Source: Pyrrhoderma lamaoense (Eukaryota; Basidiomycota; Agaricomycetes; Hymenochaetales; Hymenochaetaceae). From it: a stretch of 64,000 bases of DNA. Location: assembly GCA_002794735.1 (NCBI GenBank), contig NBAZ01000019.1:186001-250000 (forward strand), read 5' to 3'. The notes beneath the pieces were generated by a model. It searched no databases and was not told the origin of the DNA. It worked only from the letters and a program-made list of their open reading frames with translations. The translations under genes were made by a program, and so were the position numbers. Shown here piece after piece: positions 11,759 to 22,810 of this stretch (position 1 is the first letter of the stretch; each line of letters begins with the position of its first letter).

Positions 11759-13725
11759 CGCGTGAGTTTCATCTACGATACTACCAGATATCTGCCTAAT
11801 AATGTCTCGGTTTTACAAAGATAGAAAAGTCCAGATGTATGATATTTCGATGTCCTAGTGACTTCGAGATTTCTGAACATTTCGACTATGCCTCTCATGC
11901 ATATGTAAATACGCTTCACATTCCATGCTTATTATCATCACCCTCGATAAGTAAGATATCTAGACTATATATAACGTGCTAATTTCAGCTGTAATTTTCA
12001 TTGTTTTATTGTATCTATTGTTAATATCATATCCATTTTTGTAAGTTCTGTTACGTGTGTGATGGATCACAGTAGTCGTCACAGTTCGCCCTTTTTTGGA
12101 CCAGTGTTCGGTTCCGAGCTCATGATAAATTTATACGTCATCGTCGGCATCAAGCTACATATAACAGCAACGTCTGAATCATGCGACTCATCGATCTCAG
12201 CTCTGAAGGCTATAGTATCAATAGCGCCAATAATACTGGCACCTGAAAGTGCTGTTCAACAATTTGTGAGTAATAAATCTAGGTCAGAATCTCATTTCAA
12301 ATCGGTACTTGAGGGCCTCTACATTCTCGACTTACCTTGGTGCTGTGTTCGGCGTGAATACTGTAATACCACTGCTTGGACTATCAGAATAAACGTTATT
12401 ATCGGATATTATTCCCATAGCATCGAGCCTTAGGGGTGAAATGTACTTAATTACAATGATGCCACGTTGTAATAAGAAATACACGGTAATCCATATCGGA
12501 ATTTACATCATCCCGGCCAGATAACTATTCCAGACATGATTTGACAAGAGGCTCGGAGCTATGAAAATGCACAATCTGGACCCAGTAGCTAGATTGGAGT
12601 CTGTTAATTCCGTATCACAGAATGTCTCCCGTTTCCTTTGAACCTCCCAAGTAACTTGAAGTAAAATATGATTGTGCATATCTAGAATCAGCTTGGGAGA
12701 CCAGAGGATGATGTCTTCGAGAAATGCTACTCCAGGCCCCGCTTACCACCTAATGCCTAAACCATCTTCTAGCAAAGTACTACACATGAGGAGTCATATG
12801 GATACCTATTTACACGAGAATAGTAAAGCTATCGGCAGTCTTTGTTGGGATTTTGACGTACTTTTTGCAACATACCAGAAATTCTCTGATTGAGTGGCCT
12901 TAACAGTGATCAAATGGTCCTCGTTTAGTCAGTGCTGCTTTCTACGGATTTAGCCTATTTTATCACTGTTTGATCTGATTCTTGACCGCATTCAATAAAA
13001 ACTTACGGTGAAGTATTGACCTGACCCAGAGACTTTTTTTACTCCTTGTGAATGTGGAAGAAGAACAGCTTCCCTCAAGAAGATGCTTACAACTGTGAAA
13101 AAGAGACCAAGGCTATCCATATCTCAGTACCCGATGTTTATCACGAGTCTATCGGTCGCTGGATCATGAGGCGCTCATTTCAGGTATTTGATTCTGTTTT
13201 ACAGAGCATCTTCCATTCCTCTTTCCATATACAGGCAAAGAGCTGGAAACACGTTTCTTACGCCTCTTGATGCTGCAAAAGAAAAACTAGCTGCATGTGC
13301 GCCACTTTTCAGGCTTGATTATGATCCTTGAAAGATTTCAGGCCATTAGGACACGAGAAATACTCGATTTACAACAGCAGAGTTTTCAGTCATTTGTAAG
13401 TAGTTCTCAACCAAAGTATTGGTGAAACTTACCTAATCCCGTTTCAAATTACTTTGATCAATTGTTCTATTCGAAAAGTAGGGAGCTCATGTTTACAAAC
13501 TTCTTTCATTGAGCACCTCCCTGCCTCCCCCCAGAGAGAGATGCGCCAACGCCATGCAACAGTGTGGTTAACACGAGAAGTAAACGCGCCAGCAACAGTG
13601 TAACAGCAAGTAGGTGCTAGAAGAATCAGCGATATATAAATGGCAAATTAAGAGCATCGAAAGCTTCGTCTTAAGCAACAGGCAAAGGTCTCACTTCTTC
13701 TACCTCCCTCGAATTATTCTCTGTA
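11759..13725. other. Intergenic between paralogues B and C, no gene seen
   Basis: About 2 kb. Open frames at 12059-12433, 12672-12893 and 13052-13270 have no recognisable motif and no good splice partners. No further copy of the tandem family is visible. The final 100 bp are the promoter of paralogue C. Confidence 0.45.
13632..13639 (+). promoter_or_regulatory. TATA box of tandem paralogue C
   Basis: TATATAAA 94 bp before the ATG at 13726; same placement as in the two other copies. Confidence 0.5.
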
Positions 13726-14392
13726 ATGGCCATCCGGGATCTACTTCACTTTGATAGTGATGCTTACCGTACAAAACTACATAAATGTGCCAACGAGCAA
13801 GTGGCAGAGAACATCTATCGCAAGCGTCGAGAAATAGCGTCCTCAGGCTGGTCCATTGGGGCAGGAATCGCTCTTATTCTCCTTACCGCTGGGGCTTCTG
13901 CACTTGGTAGCTGTTACGCAGTACGGACGATGTCTATCGCTCGTCAAAAGCTCAAGCTACTCGAGGAGGAATGGGCTCGAAGGGCAAATCTCGTTTACCA
14001 GAGAAAATGATGCGAGACTTAGTCCTTCCGTGCGCAATATCAGGAACGGTGGGTGCTATAGTAATCGGTCTTGACTCTGCATTCGCAGAACCGCTAGCTG
14101 TTGCTAGTGCTGCTGCCTCTCATGCCCATACTATGACCCCTTCCGGCCACGCTCTCCCCACTTATACCTCTGTACACCACTTTGGTGACGGGTTCACAAA
14201 TGGGGTCCATCAAGGCGTCGATTCGGCCTTTGGTACTCCCTATCCCAAGCATCTTCTCTGACACAAAATACACCCGATACATATTATAGTTATGGAAAAT
14301 GGGCCGGTGTGGAAAGTACAAAACTAGGTATGGATGCCGCACTTGGACAAGCAGGAGATTATTTCAGAGAAGAGTATGCTAAACGTTATTAA
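13726..14392 (+). CDS. Unrecognised glycine-rich hydrophobic-segment protein, paralogue C (frame broken twice as given)
   Basis: Third tandem copy: MAIRDLLHFDSDAYRTKLHK start, SGWSIGAGIALILLTAGAS hydrophobic segment, KLKLLEEEWARR, second segment LVLPCAISGTVGAIVIGLDS, then FTNGVHQGVDSAF and a tail ending EEYAKRY. As given the first frame stops at 14010. Comparison with A and B shows one base missing in the G run at 13982-13984 (A and B have GGGG) and another near 14237-14241; with both, a 222-residue protein ends at 14392. The losses could be assembly error or decay. Codon use and layout match copy B, so this is either functional or very recently broken. Confidence 0.62.
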
Positions 14393-15579
14393 TTTGTGTA
14401 AGTTTGTCTTATTCTACATCCGCTAGACTCGCAACGACTGATATATTACCATTTTTCTTGAACATTATCTAGTTGTCTGTCTGGTGATATCTCATGATCC
14501 CATTCGTATCTGCTTATGATTATGCCTGTTAAGCCTACCTGTATGTATATGTATTATGCATGACTTTCTTTTCCTTCAATTATGTAGAGTCGGTGTATGT
14601 ATCAAAAGTATGCGGTTTACACATATGATGCTATTTATTCTACTGTTACAATATCCTCCCCACTATGTTCACTATAGGACCAACTAAGTAGATAGTAGGT
14701 CGTAGTGCATTTGTAATGCACTTTCATACTTTCTCAGAGAGTCCATTATTACTATATTTCCTTATTCTCAGCCGCGTTTCCGACCCATTTCTCTCACTTA
14801 TTAGCTTCAATTCTTATTCTTACCTGAGGATAGGGTTCATTCATATGACCCCCTTGATTCTGATAGCCTAAACCTTTCTTCCAGTGGCATATAACCACCT
14901 AGAAACCATGCTTTCCCTTAAGTTATATCCCTATCTCGCGTTTCGCCATATAAGCCTCCAGACTTGAGGCCGTAGAAATCAATGAACTCCCAATCAATCC
15001 ACTTCTAATCATTCCCTCCCCCAACCAGAAAAAGCTCTCAGATAGTCTCCTGTGCTGTGAATCTCCTTCATTGCTTCTTATCAGGCTGCCCGGACGAGTT
15101 TAATACACTCTGACTGTACTGCAAGTCGTCCGGGTGGGCAATAAAATGCATACTCTCATCTCAAGCTATAGCTTCGGCCGGGCTCTATTCTATGCGTTTC
15201 AACTCTATCTACTACTCTGTGAAGTCTCAGCTCGTCCGAAGGTCTCTATCTTTCTCTAGGCTTCAGCCGAGTTTTTGGCATTTCGCCGAAGGCTTCTCTC
15301 GCTTTTAGGACCCCGAAATAGAGCCAGAGAATCGTGTCTGGTGTAGGCAGACTCTAAACCCCAAGTCCGCGCCGCTAAATACGACTAAAAGGTCCAACCC
15401 TGACCACAACACAAGTTATCATCACGGATGAGTTTTATCAAGAAAATTTAGCTTATGGTTCCACTATGTACGTACATAAAAATACATAGTTCTATCCGGT
15501 AAGAAGCATTGTACAAGATTCTCGGGATTTTTAATAATGAGAAACAATGATCGGAGATTTAAAGGGTATTTTTCTAAGA
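14393..15579. other. Intergenic, no gene seen; locally GC-richer repeat-like stretch
   Basis: About 1.2 kb without coding features. From about 15040 to 15400 the composition shifts to GC-richer, with short echoing words (TTCGGCCGGGCT, CGCCGAAGGC) unlike the surroundings, suggesting a fragment of a dispersed repeat; no coding remnant or terminal repeat identifies it. Confidence 0.4.
15089..15134. repeat. Short inverted repeat (9-bp arms)
   Basis: CCCGGACGA at 15089-15097 is matched by its reverse complement TCGTCCGGG at 15126-15134, with a 28-bp spacer. It lies at the left edge of the compositionally odd stretch. Could be the edge of a small non-autonomous element or chance. Confidence 0.35.
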
Positions 15580-18081
15580 TCAATGAATCACTTCCTTTTT
15601 CTCAGAATCTGATCCTGCTTCATGATCAACTACCTCCACGTCATCATCCTTAAGTTCCTCAATAGTTTCCTCCGGAAGAACTAGATTGAGAATGACGGCT
15701 ACAATCCCAGCGGCCAAGACTATATAAAAGTAGTAGGACAAGTAATCAGTAAGACACGAAAAACTAAAAATAGGGAGGAGGGGGGGGGAGAGGGATATAT
15801 AGAAACATACAGGGTGTACTTAGTACAATCGTGATTGCATCTAATAAGCCTTGCAAGCCATTACTTGGATTATCAACTCCATCAAATAGATGTGTAAAGA
15901 TCTCGGGTGCAAGAAGGTCACCAGCCCCTATGGAAAGTGCACCAGCAAGTATAAGCCTCTCCCGGCGCGCATACCTTACATGAGCGAGCACTCGAGCGCC
16001 TGATGCCATCACACTACCAAATAAGAATGTCGTCACCCTCCGAGCACTGAGTTGGGGACTAGAAATACAAGATTTACATCTGAGCAAAAAAAAGTTTCAT
16101 CCTTTACGTACTGGCTAAGAAGACACCCGAGATCTTGCCCAGTACACCGAAGAGGATAAGGAAACCGCAACAAAATCTTCCAGCAGTCCGGTTTGCACAA
16201 CGTGTGATAGCAATAACACCATTATTCTAATTAGAATTGTGTGTTAATATATGATTCTGGCGTATGGGTGACGAAATTTAGATACCTGAGCGAATACTGA
16301 AAGGGGAGCCACAGTGAAAAGAGCAGAGAAGAAACCACCAATACCATCTGACTAAGAGGAAAGGAGTATAAGGCTGAAATATAGTTTCATATTCAGCGAG
16401 ATAACATACCAGGACACCACCTTGGATGCGAGTATCAAAGACGGGACCGTCGACTTCTACACGTGATACTTCCGCTGAAGCTGTGATATCACCAATAGCT
16501 TCCATAGCCAGTGAAACTGGAGGACAATACCATAAGACATCGACAAACGTGACGGCAAGCAGATACATACTATACACGGCCAACATGGGCAAGATAGCTG
16601 GTGCGTATACACGAATTTTAAACGTGTGCACCCTAGTTGGGAGTAATATTAGAAATTTGTATGTGTTTTATCATTACTTTATTAGACTTACCATAAGAAT
16701 GTGATAGCGGGTGCTGTTGTTATGCTGCTTCCATCGATGTATCCTGCAGCACCAGCTACGATACAACCAACTGCAAGCCCAACAATGATTGATATATTCT
16801 TAAGGAAAGGAGATCCAAAGATCTCAGTGAGCACGATGCTCACAAAGGAGAGAAAGCCAAGACCGATGAACTCGGGGAACCCCAGCTAGAATATAATTGT
16901 AAGTCAATATCAATATTAACATCAATTCTACAACATAAGAGGTGAAATGTTAATGGCAAAGGTACGTCGATCAAGCAGGGGCCTAATCTCCACAGAAGTA
17001 ATAGATTAAGAAAATTGATATCAAAATTACTCACGGTAGTGGGCGTGGAGCATCGATATCTGGACACAATTGATAAAATCCACTGGAAGGGCGGTCCATA
17101 CAATCGTTTGATCCTCCTCCCCAATTTGCAATTCCAGAATCTCCTACAAGTGACGCTCCGATAAAGAGGATGACAGTCCCCGTAACAACGGGCGGGAAAA
17201 TGCGTTGCAAGATCCGAACGGGCACAAAAGATAAAAACATCTCGAGGAACGAGCAAATCAAAGATGTGCCTTCGAGTTTCAATCTTTTCAATTAAAAAAC
17301 TGACTGAATGGAACAACATAAATAACGATTTACCAATTAGCATTCCGTATGCATCTGGACAGGCGTCTCTCGTAACGGTTCCATCAGCAGCGGTAGTGCT
17401 TGTGCAAGTACCATTGTTATATAAAGCGTCAAATATCTAACAGTTATCGTTAGATCTAGTCTTTCGTGATACTGGGCATTTGAGGCGCTCACGGAAGTCG
17501 CAGTACTCAAAGTAGCGAAACTCGTTCCAACAACGGTCAATAACCCAGTCCCGAGATAGTAATCCTTATATAAGCGAAGTCTCGACATCTGAACTAAACT
17601 TAGAATTCCTTAAGTACGAAAAAGAAGAAAGTTACGAATGTCAATTAAGATGCACATTTGTCCGTAAAGAAGTAACGGAGTTAAATTTACCACATCCAAT
17701 TAAGGAAGCTGAAACCATGTAAGCTTGCGTGGCTGAATCCAGGTTGAGTGAGCTAGCAAAAATAATGGGAGGTGTTATTAAGCCGGCAAGCATAGCAAGT
17801 GCATGTTGAAGACCGCAAGCCAAGGCAAGCAATATGGGTAACTCAGCATCCAAGGCGTAGAAAGGAGGCAGTCGACGAGTCTTCATGCGCGGTAATGAAG
17901 GCATACATAACCAAGCATAGTCATAATCACCAAACCATCCCTCCTTCGTCGTGAATTTAGTCTTGTATTTCCTTATTTTCTCCGTAACCCCTGACTTTGA
18001 AGCCTGTTGTAACTCAGGTCCGGAATAAGGGGGACTTACACCCTCAGGCTGGTCTTTCACCACTGAATGTGAGTCAGACAT
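15580..18081 (-). CDS. Uric acid/xanthine permease (NAT/NCS2 family, UapA/UapC type)
   Basis: Plasma-membrane nucleobase-ascorbate family transporter, predicted to import uric acid and xanthine with protons as a nitrogen source. Eleven exons: 17691-18081, 17493-17608, 17334-17436, 17035-17269, 16692-16885, 16571-16632, 16410-16516, 16286-16351, 16112-16226, 15811-16058, 15580-15719; about 592 residues. Diagnostic features: the TM1 QH motif in ACGLQHALAMLAG, YISLAMEAIGDITASAEVSR, and the NAT signature QNNGVIAITRCANRTAG. Introns carry two of these regions across junctions, so splicing is well constrained. Two one-base losses are inferred: near 16874-16877 (should read WGSPEFIGLGF) and near 16036-16038 (should read PNSVLGGVTTFLF). 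Two GATAAG sites lie about 90-120 bp upstream. The choice of substrate (UapA versus UapC) cannot be made by eye. Confidence 0.92.
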
Positions 18082-19977
18082 GGTGGACGTCAGTGACAGA
18101 AGTCGGTATCATAGCGGATTTTGCGAGATATTTATGTCTGCGGGTTTCTGAAATCAAATTTTTGTTAAGAGAGATAAGAAGTCCAGGGTCTCGAAGATAA
18201 GGATTTTAAGGGCGCAAGAAGGAAGCTTTGAAGTTCCAGTTTCTTGGATTGACTTTGTCTTTTCCTGTTTCTTTACTGTGAATACAAACGCATTCAATAA
18301 GATCTACAGAAGAACATGAAACTCTGAATATGTGTCCATCTGATGCCATGGTCGCTGTACTATAGAAAATCTATTTTTACTTGAACTAATCAAAGTGTGC
18401 GGTTTATCTATATTATGTAATATTCAGTTACCCGGATTTCACCGGAGCTGCGCTGAATTTCAAATTTTTTTGTCAGGACCTGGTGCTACGTACTGGATAT
18501 ATGTACCTCATATCCTATAAATCCTTATCATAACATATGTGCGGTGTCTGAGAGATTTGATATGTAACAATGTGTGTTCCTTTGTTCAAGACTAATTTGA
18601 TTATATAAGCTATCACTTGAAGTCTTAAAAATATGATTGGCATAAGTGATTCTCATGCGTAGCGTCTGGACCCTCTACAGCCCTGTAACTCGGTCTTCCA
18701 CTTTTGTTAGTTTGTCATAATATTATTTTGATATCTACTCATACTTGACCCAACTTCTTAAATATCACAAATTATGGCATTGTGCGGTTGAAACTCGCTA
18801 ACAAACTTCCATCCACTGTCACGGAAGCCGTCATTATTATATCTTCAAAGCCTGATACATTAGAGGCAGATGGCGACAGCTACTGAACTGTGAACAGCAG
18901 ACGCATCGGACAAGATGCTTGCTACTCGACGGGTCTGAAGTGTCATGCTGTGTTTCACTTTCTGATGTACTCTCACACAAATACGTAGATGCACAGCACC
19001 AAGATGTCCATCACTCATGGTAAGCGTCTGTATTTGCTCTGGAGATGATCATGCTCACCTGAGAAAAAAAGTCCTACGTTCCAACTCATTCTTGGACACG
19101 AGTACTCGCTAAGAACTTTAGATCATGAGAACTGCAGGACTTGACATGGAATGTGAAAAAATGCCCAGAGACGGTTTCTATGTTGAATGGCCACAAATCA
19201 TTTTTTCTTAAGCCTTTCTCTCATCGCATCATCTATCTTTGAAGAAGATTTTACTTCCGATGATTGAAATGCACGATTTGCGCATGAACTTTACACCTCT
19301 GATCTATACAGCGAATTGTGTACCTAATTCTCAGTGGCTTCGCTGTTCATATGGTGCTTCAATAACTCAGTTTGTGCTTCTTCAAAATTAACCAGCTAAG
19401 GTACAAACCGGAGATAGTTTTAACATCTCAGATGGAAGTAGTGAAACTGTACCTCGTTCGTTTTTTCCACATCAGTAAGTCATATGCTTTTTGGTCGACT
19501 TATTACTTCCGTATTGACAGTTAGTAAGATTACCGCCCAACTTTATCTATCTAAAGCAAAAGAAAAGAGAAAAAAGAAACTGAAAAACGTGTAGATTAAC
19601 TACGATATCAGCTGTCTCGTAATCTCGGACACACATCTAAAATCATAGCTCAAATCTTTTTTAGACTATCGGCTCAAATAGCCGGTTTTTTTTAAAGTCT
19701 CGCCCACTGTCCCATGATAGGAAATCAGCGCGTGGCGCAGTTTCCAAACGCTTCGCGAATTCTTGATAGATGATGCCCAGCTCCATGGCTAGAATAATTT
19801 TTGTTGTGTCTGCGTTTGAAATGAAAATAACCGGCGTGGACGGGATCGCGCAATGAGTTACAAGGTTTATAAGGCCTTGGGTACTTGATCAATGCTACTT
19901 AATCACACATGCCCTCCGTCTGGCGTGCAGGCATCATCAACTCACTGGTACTAACCCTAACCTAGGATCTAATAATC
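18082..19977. other. Intergenic, permease and DUF6533 copy 1 upstream regions
   Basis: 1.9 kb between divergent genes with no coding frame of note. Beside the two proximal GATA sites a further reverse-oriented one (CTTATC) lies at 18524-18529. Nothing else is recognisable. Confidence 0.5.
18173..18201. promoter_or_regulatory. Paired GATA-factor sites upstream of the purine permease
   Basis: AGATAAG cores with GATAAG at 18173-18178 and 18196-18201, 92-120 bp before the permease ATG at 18081. HGATAR is the binding site of fungal nitrogen regulators of the AreA/Nit2 type, which control uapA and uapC in Aspergillus. Position and substrate fit; function is inferred. Confidence 0.5.
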
Positions 19978-21971
19978 ATGGACGCTGCTGCTGTCAAAGC
20001 ACTAATAACCTCTGCTATACATGTGTAAGTCATCAGACATCTGATGAGATCTGATTATATGATGTCCCGTAGCTCATTGCATATCCCTTCTGTAGCCAAG
20101 CCGCAAAGAACTGCATGCTGGCTGGGTATAGTGAGTATAGAATCACACATAGTTCAATAGATCACATTCATTGACTAGATTCCCCCCATGAAACACTGGT
20201 CTATTAACAACATGTAGCCATGATGGCTTACGATATCTGTCTCACTTTCTCTGATGAAGTAGAAAGGATATGGAAGAAGCGTTTCTCATTCTTAACACTT
20301 CTATGGTTCTTAGTATGCGCTTCTAAATAACACAGTCTTCAATCTATTCACCATTGTTTCGGTAGAATCGTTGGGTATACGGTGCAGCCTATATCGTGGT
20401 GATAATCGGTAGGTCTATTGTCATTCAGCATTGATAATGTGTATGTTTACTCATATTATTTCAAAGGGTTTTATGACCCAAACTGGGTAAGCTTCATTCA
20501 GGTTTTCCATTACAAATAAGGTACTAAGAGGGTTTCACGGTAACTTTGTCCATGCGATCAAAAGGAGTAAGTCAAACATCATACACCATTCTTTGTCGTT
20601 GTTGTCATAAGGTTCCATCAACTAATTTTGAGTGATTTTGTAATCTTTTAATAGCTGTAACGCTCTCTTCCGATATCCTGGGATCTTGTCCGCTTGTCAG
20701 CGCATTGTCATAGGAAGTAAGTAATGGTTCTACAAATACGTTAGCTTGCAACTTCTCACGTCTGATACATCGTTACTATAGGTATATTTGCTCTCCGAAC
20801 ATATGCTATCTATGGGCGGAGTCTCCTTGCTGCCGGTGCTGTTGTAGTATGTATCGTAGGGGAGGTTTTTACAAAAATTGTAAGTCACTACTTCGCGAAT
20901 AAATAAGCCAGTCTAACTTGTATCATGTGAATAACTCTGTAAATTGTCTAATTCTGACTTTAGTTTGTATCCTATAAATTTGGATCCCCCGTTTCGCTAC
21001 CTCCACCGTTACTAGGATGTTTTCTCGCAGTTGGTGCAGAAAAGTGAGACATACTAAATTTGACAATAATCCGGCATCCTGATCATATGTTACTCTTTTC
21101 CCAGCTCAAGAAAGTTTTCATGGTTCTACGCTACTGAGCTTATTGCAGGTAATTCACTCCTTGCTTACTAAAGTTTAACGCCTAACGATTAGGTTTTAGA
21201 TTTTGTTGTACTGGTTCTTACTGTAGCAAGCTCATACAGAGGTTTGAGGAAGGCTAAGAGCGCAGGTGTCCGCACTATTCTTTGGACTGTAATTTTAAAA
21301 GATGGTTTGTCCAAGCCTGCAATCCCTTATATTATGGTGACTCATAAACGTATACGACTATAAAGGTATCATCTATTTCCTACTAATTTTCTCAACGAAC
21401 TTGGTTTCTCTTATTTTCTTCTTGGTACGTCTAACGAACTTCGATCATTTACGAGACCCATATACTAACTAGGACTATAAATAGGTCATGGCTGTAAGTT
21501 CCTCGGGATTTAGGATATTTATTTTGTTTGTTTTAACTAACAATGTTGATAGGAGGACCTAAAACCGATCTTATCCGCCTTCACTGTAATGTGAGTCAAT
21601 GCGAGGAAGCAAAGATTGTCTTACCTAAACCACATGTTTTCAGGTTTAACAGTCTTCTTACTGCACGATTAATCTTAAACCTCAAGATGATCTCAACTGG
21701 GGCATCCTCCGATTCTTATAACCGAGGTACTAATTCATCGTCATCATATCCGAAGCCTCCACAATGGAAAGTCGTCACCGGAATCACTGAAGAAACTTGG
21801 TCTACCAATCCCCAGACTGATACCTTATCTGCACCAGCTAGTGCGAACTACGTCCCTGATAGAGGAACATTCGAAATGACTTCGGTTCAATCCCAAAGAC
21901 CACCATACGGAGCATCTTTTCTCCCCGGCCCCTCTTCACAAAAGAGTCCGTATTTTACTCAAATTAGTTAA
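19978..21971 (+). CDS. DUF6533-type seven-helix membrane protein, copy 1
   Basis: Basidiomycete multi-span membrane protein of unknown function. The N-terminal DUF6533 core is clear: MAYDICLTFSDEVERIWKKR then LLWFLNRWV. Later helices include ALRTYAIYGRSLLAAGAVV, FSWFYATELIAG, DFVVLVLTVASSY and FNSLLTARLILNLK, followed by a Ser/Pro-rich cytosolic tail. Fifteen exons: 19978-20024, 20096-20130, 20218-20312, 20366-20408, 20467-20486, 20565-20566, 20655-20716, 20782-20879, 20964-21043, 21105-21148, 21200-21304, 21366-21424, 21485-21493, 21553-21590, 21644-21971; 354 residues with no frame break. Exon 6 is only 2 nt (GA) and exon 13 is 9 nt. The 2-nt exon is required by phase: exon 5 ends on a codon boundary while exon 7 begins with the last base of a codon. 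Its tandem partner has the same exon lengths. Confidence 0.83.
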
Positions 21972-22810
21972 GCCCCATTTTTTTGTTTGTGGATTATTCT
22001 ATGGACCTTCGCTATTTCATGTACACATTGTAATTTCTGAAATATTCGTATACCTTTACCTTATTGGTCTCATCATCTCGTCCTTTACCAACAATAAAAA
22101 TGTATGTACCAGTATAGTTCAAAGATATGGAATAAGCTTGGCATTTAGCTACCCCGAGGTATCCGTCGAGGACAATGTTTCGGGCCTAAAGTTTTTTTAG
22201 CACTTACTTCACGATACATGTGCTTAAAGTATGTGTAGAAGTAAAGTTCCAGATACGAAAGATCATGGTAAGCCTGTCTCATTGGTTGATTTATTTATTA
22301 CACAGTTATCGGAGGATTACATAAGTGACACTGACGTTTAAGGGGAGTCAAAATTAATCCTTTTTGTGAGCGTACTCACATACTCTCATTGGTCGATATA
22401 GGGGAAGACCTTTCTTTGGATATCCCCCTCTTTAGTTGTGGATCATCTGCGACTCAACATTGTTCTCCACTACTCTGATCAGGGTAATAAAAAGGTAAAC
22501 ACAAAATCACGGTATAGTGGCTGTGCCATGTCTCTAGTCCGACTATCACAGATTACTGTATTTACTCGAATTACCTTTGCATTGCCTATCGCCGTTTGTC
22601 GGTGATCGAATGGAAAAAGAAACCGTCGGGTTTCTATATATAAGACAACATGCGCGATGAGAAAACATAAAAACGGAGTATAGTTAGTTATGTGGTGCTT
22701 ATCCCTTTATCATCCTTCCCAAAAGCGTGCTGTTGTTGTTTTTACTCAAACAACGCACATCCCTCTTAAGCACCCCTTCCTTAGACAAGCCTGTGTAGTC
22801 AAGGCTTTCT
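21972..22810. other. Intergenic between the DUF6533 copies
   Basis: 840 bp, no coding frame. A TATATATAA run at 22635-22643 lies about 170 bp before the ATG of copy 2 and may be its TATA box. Confidence 0.45.
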
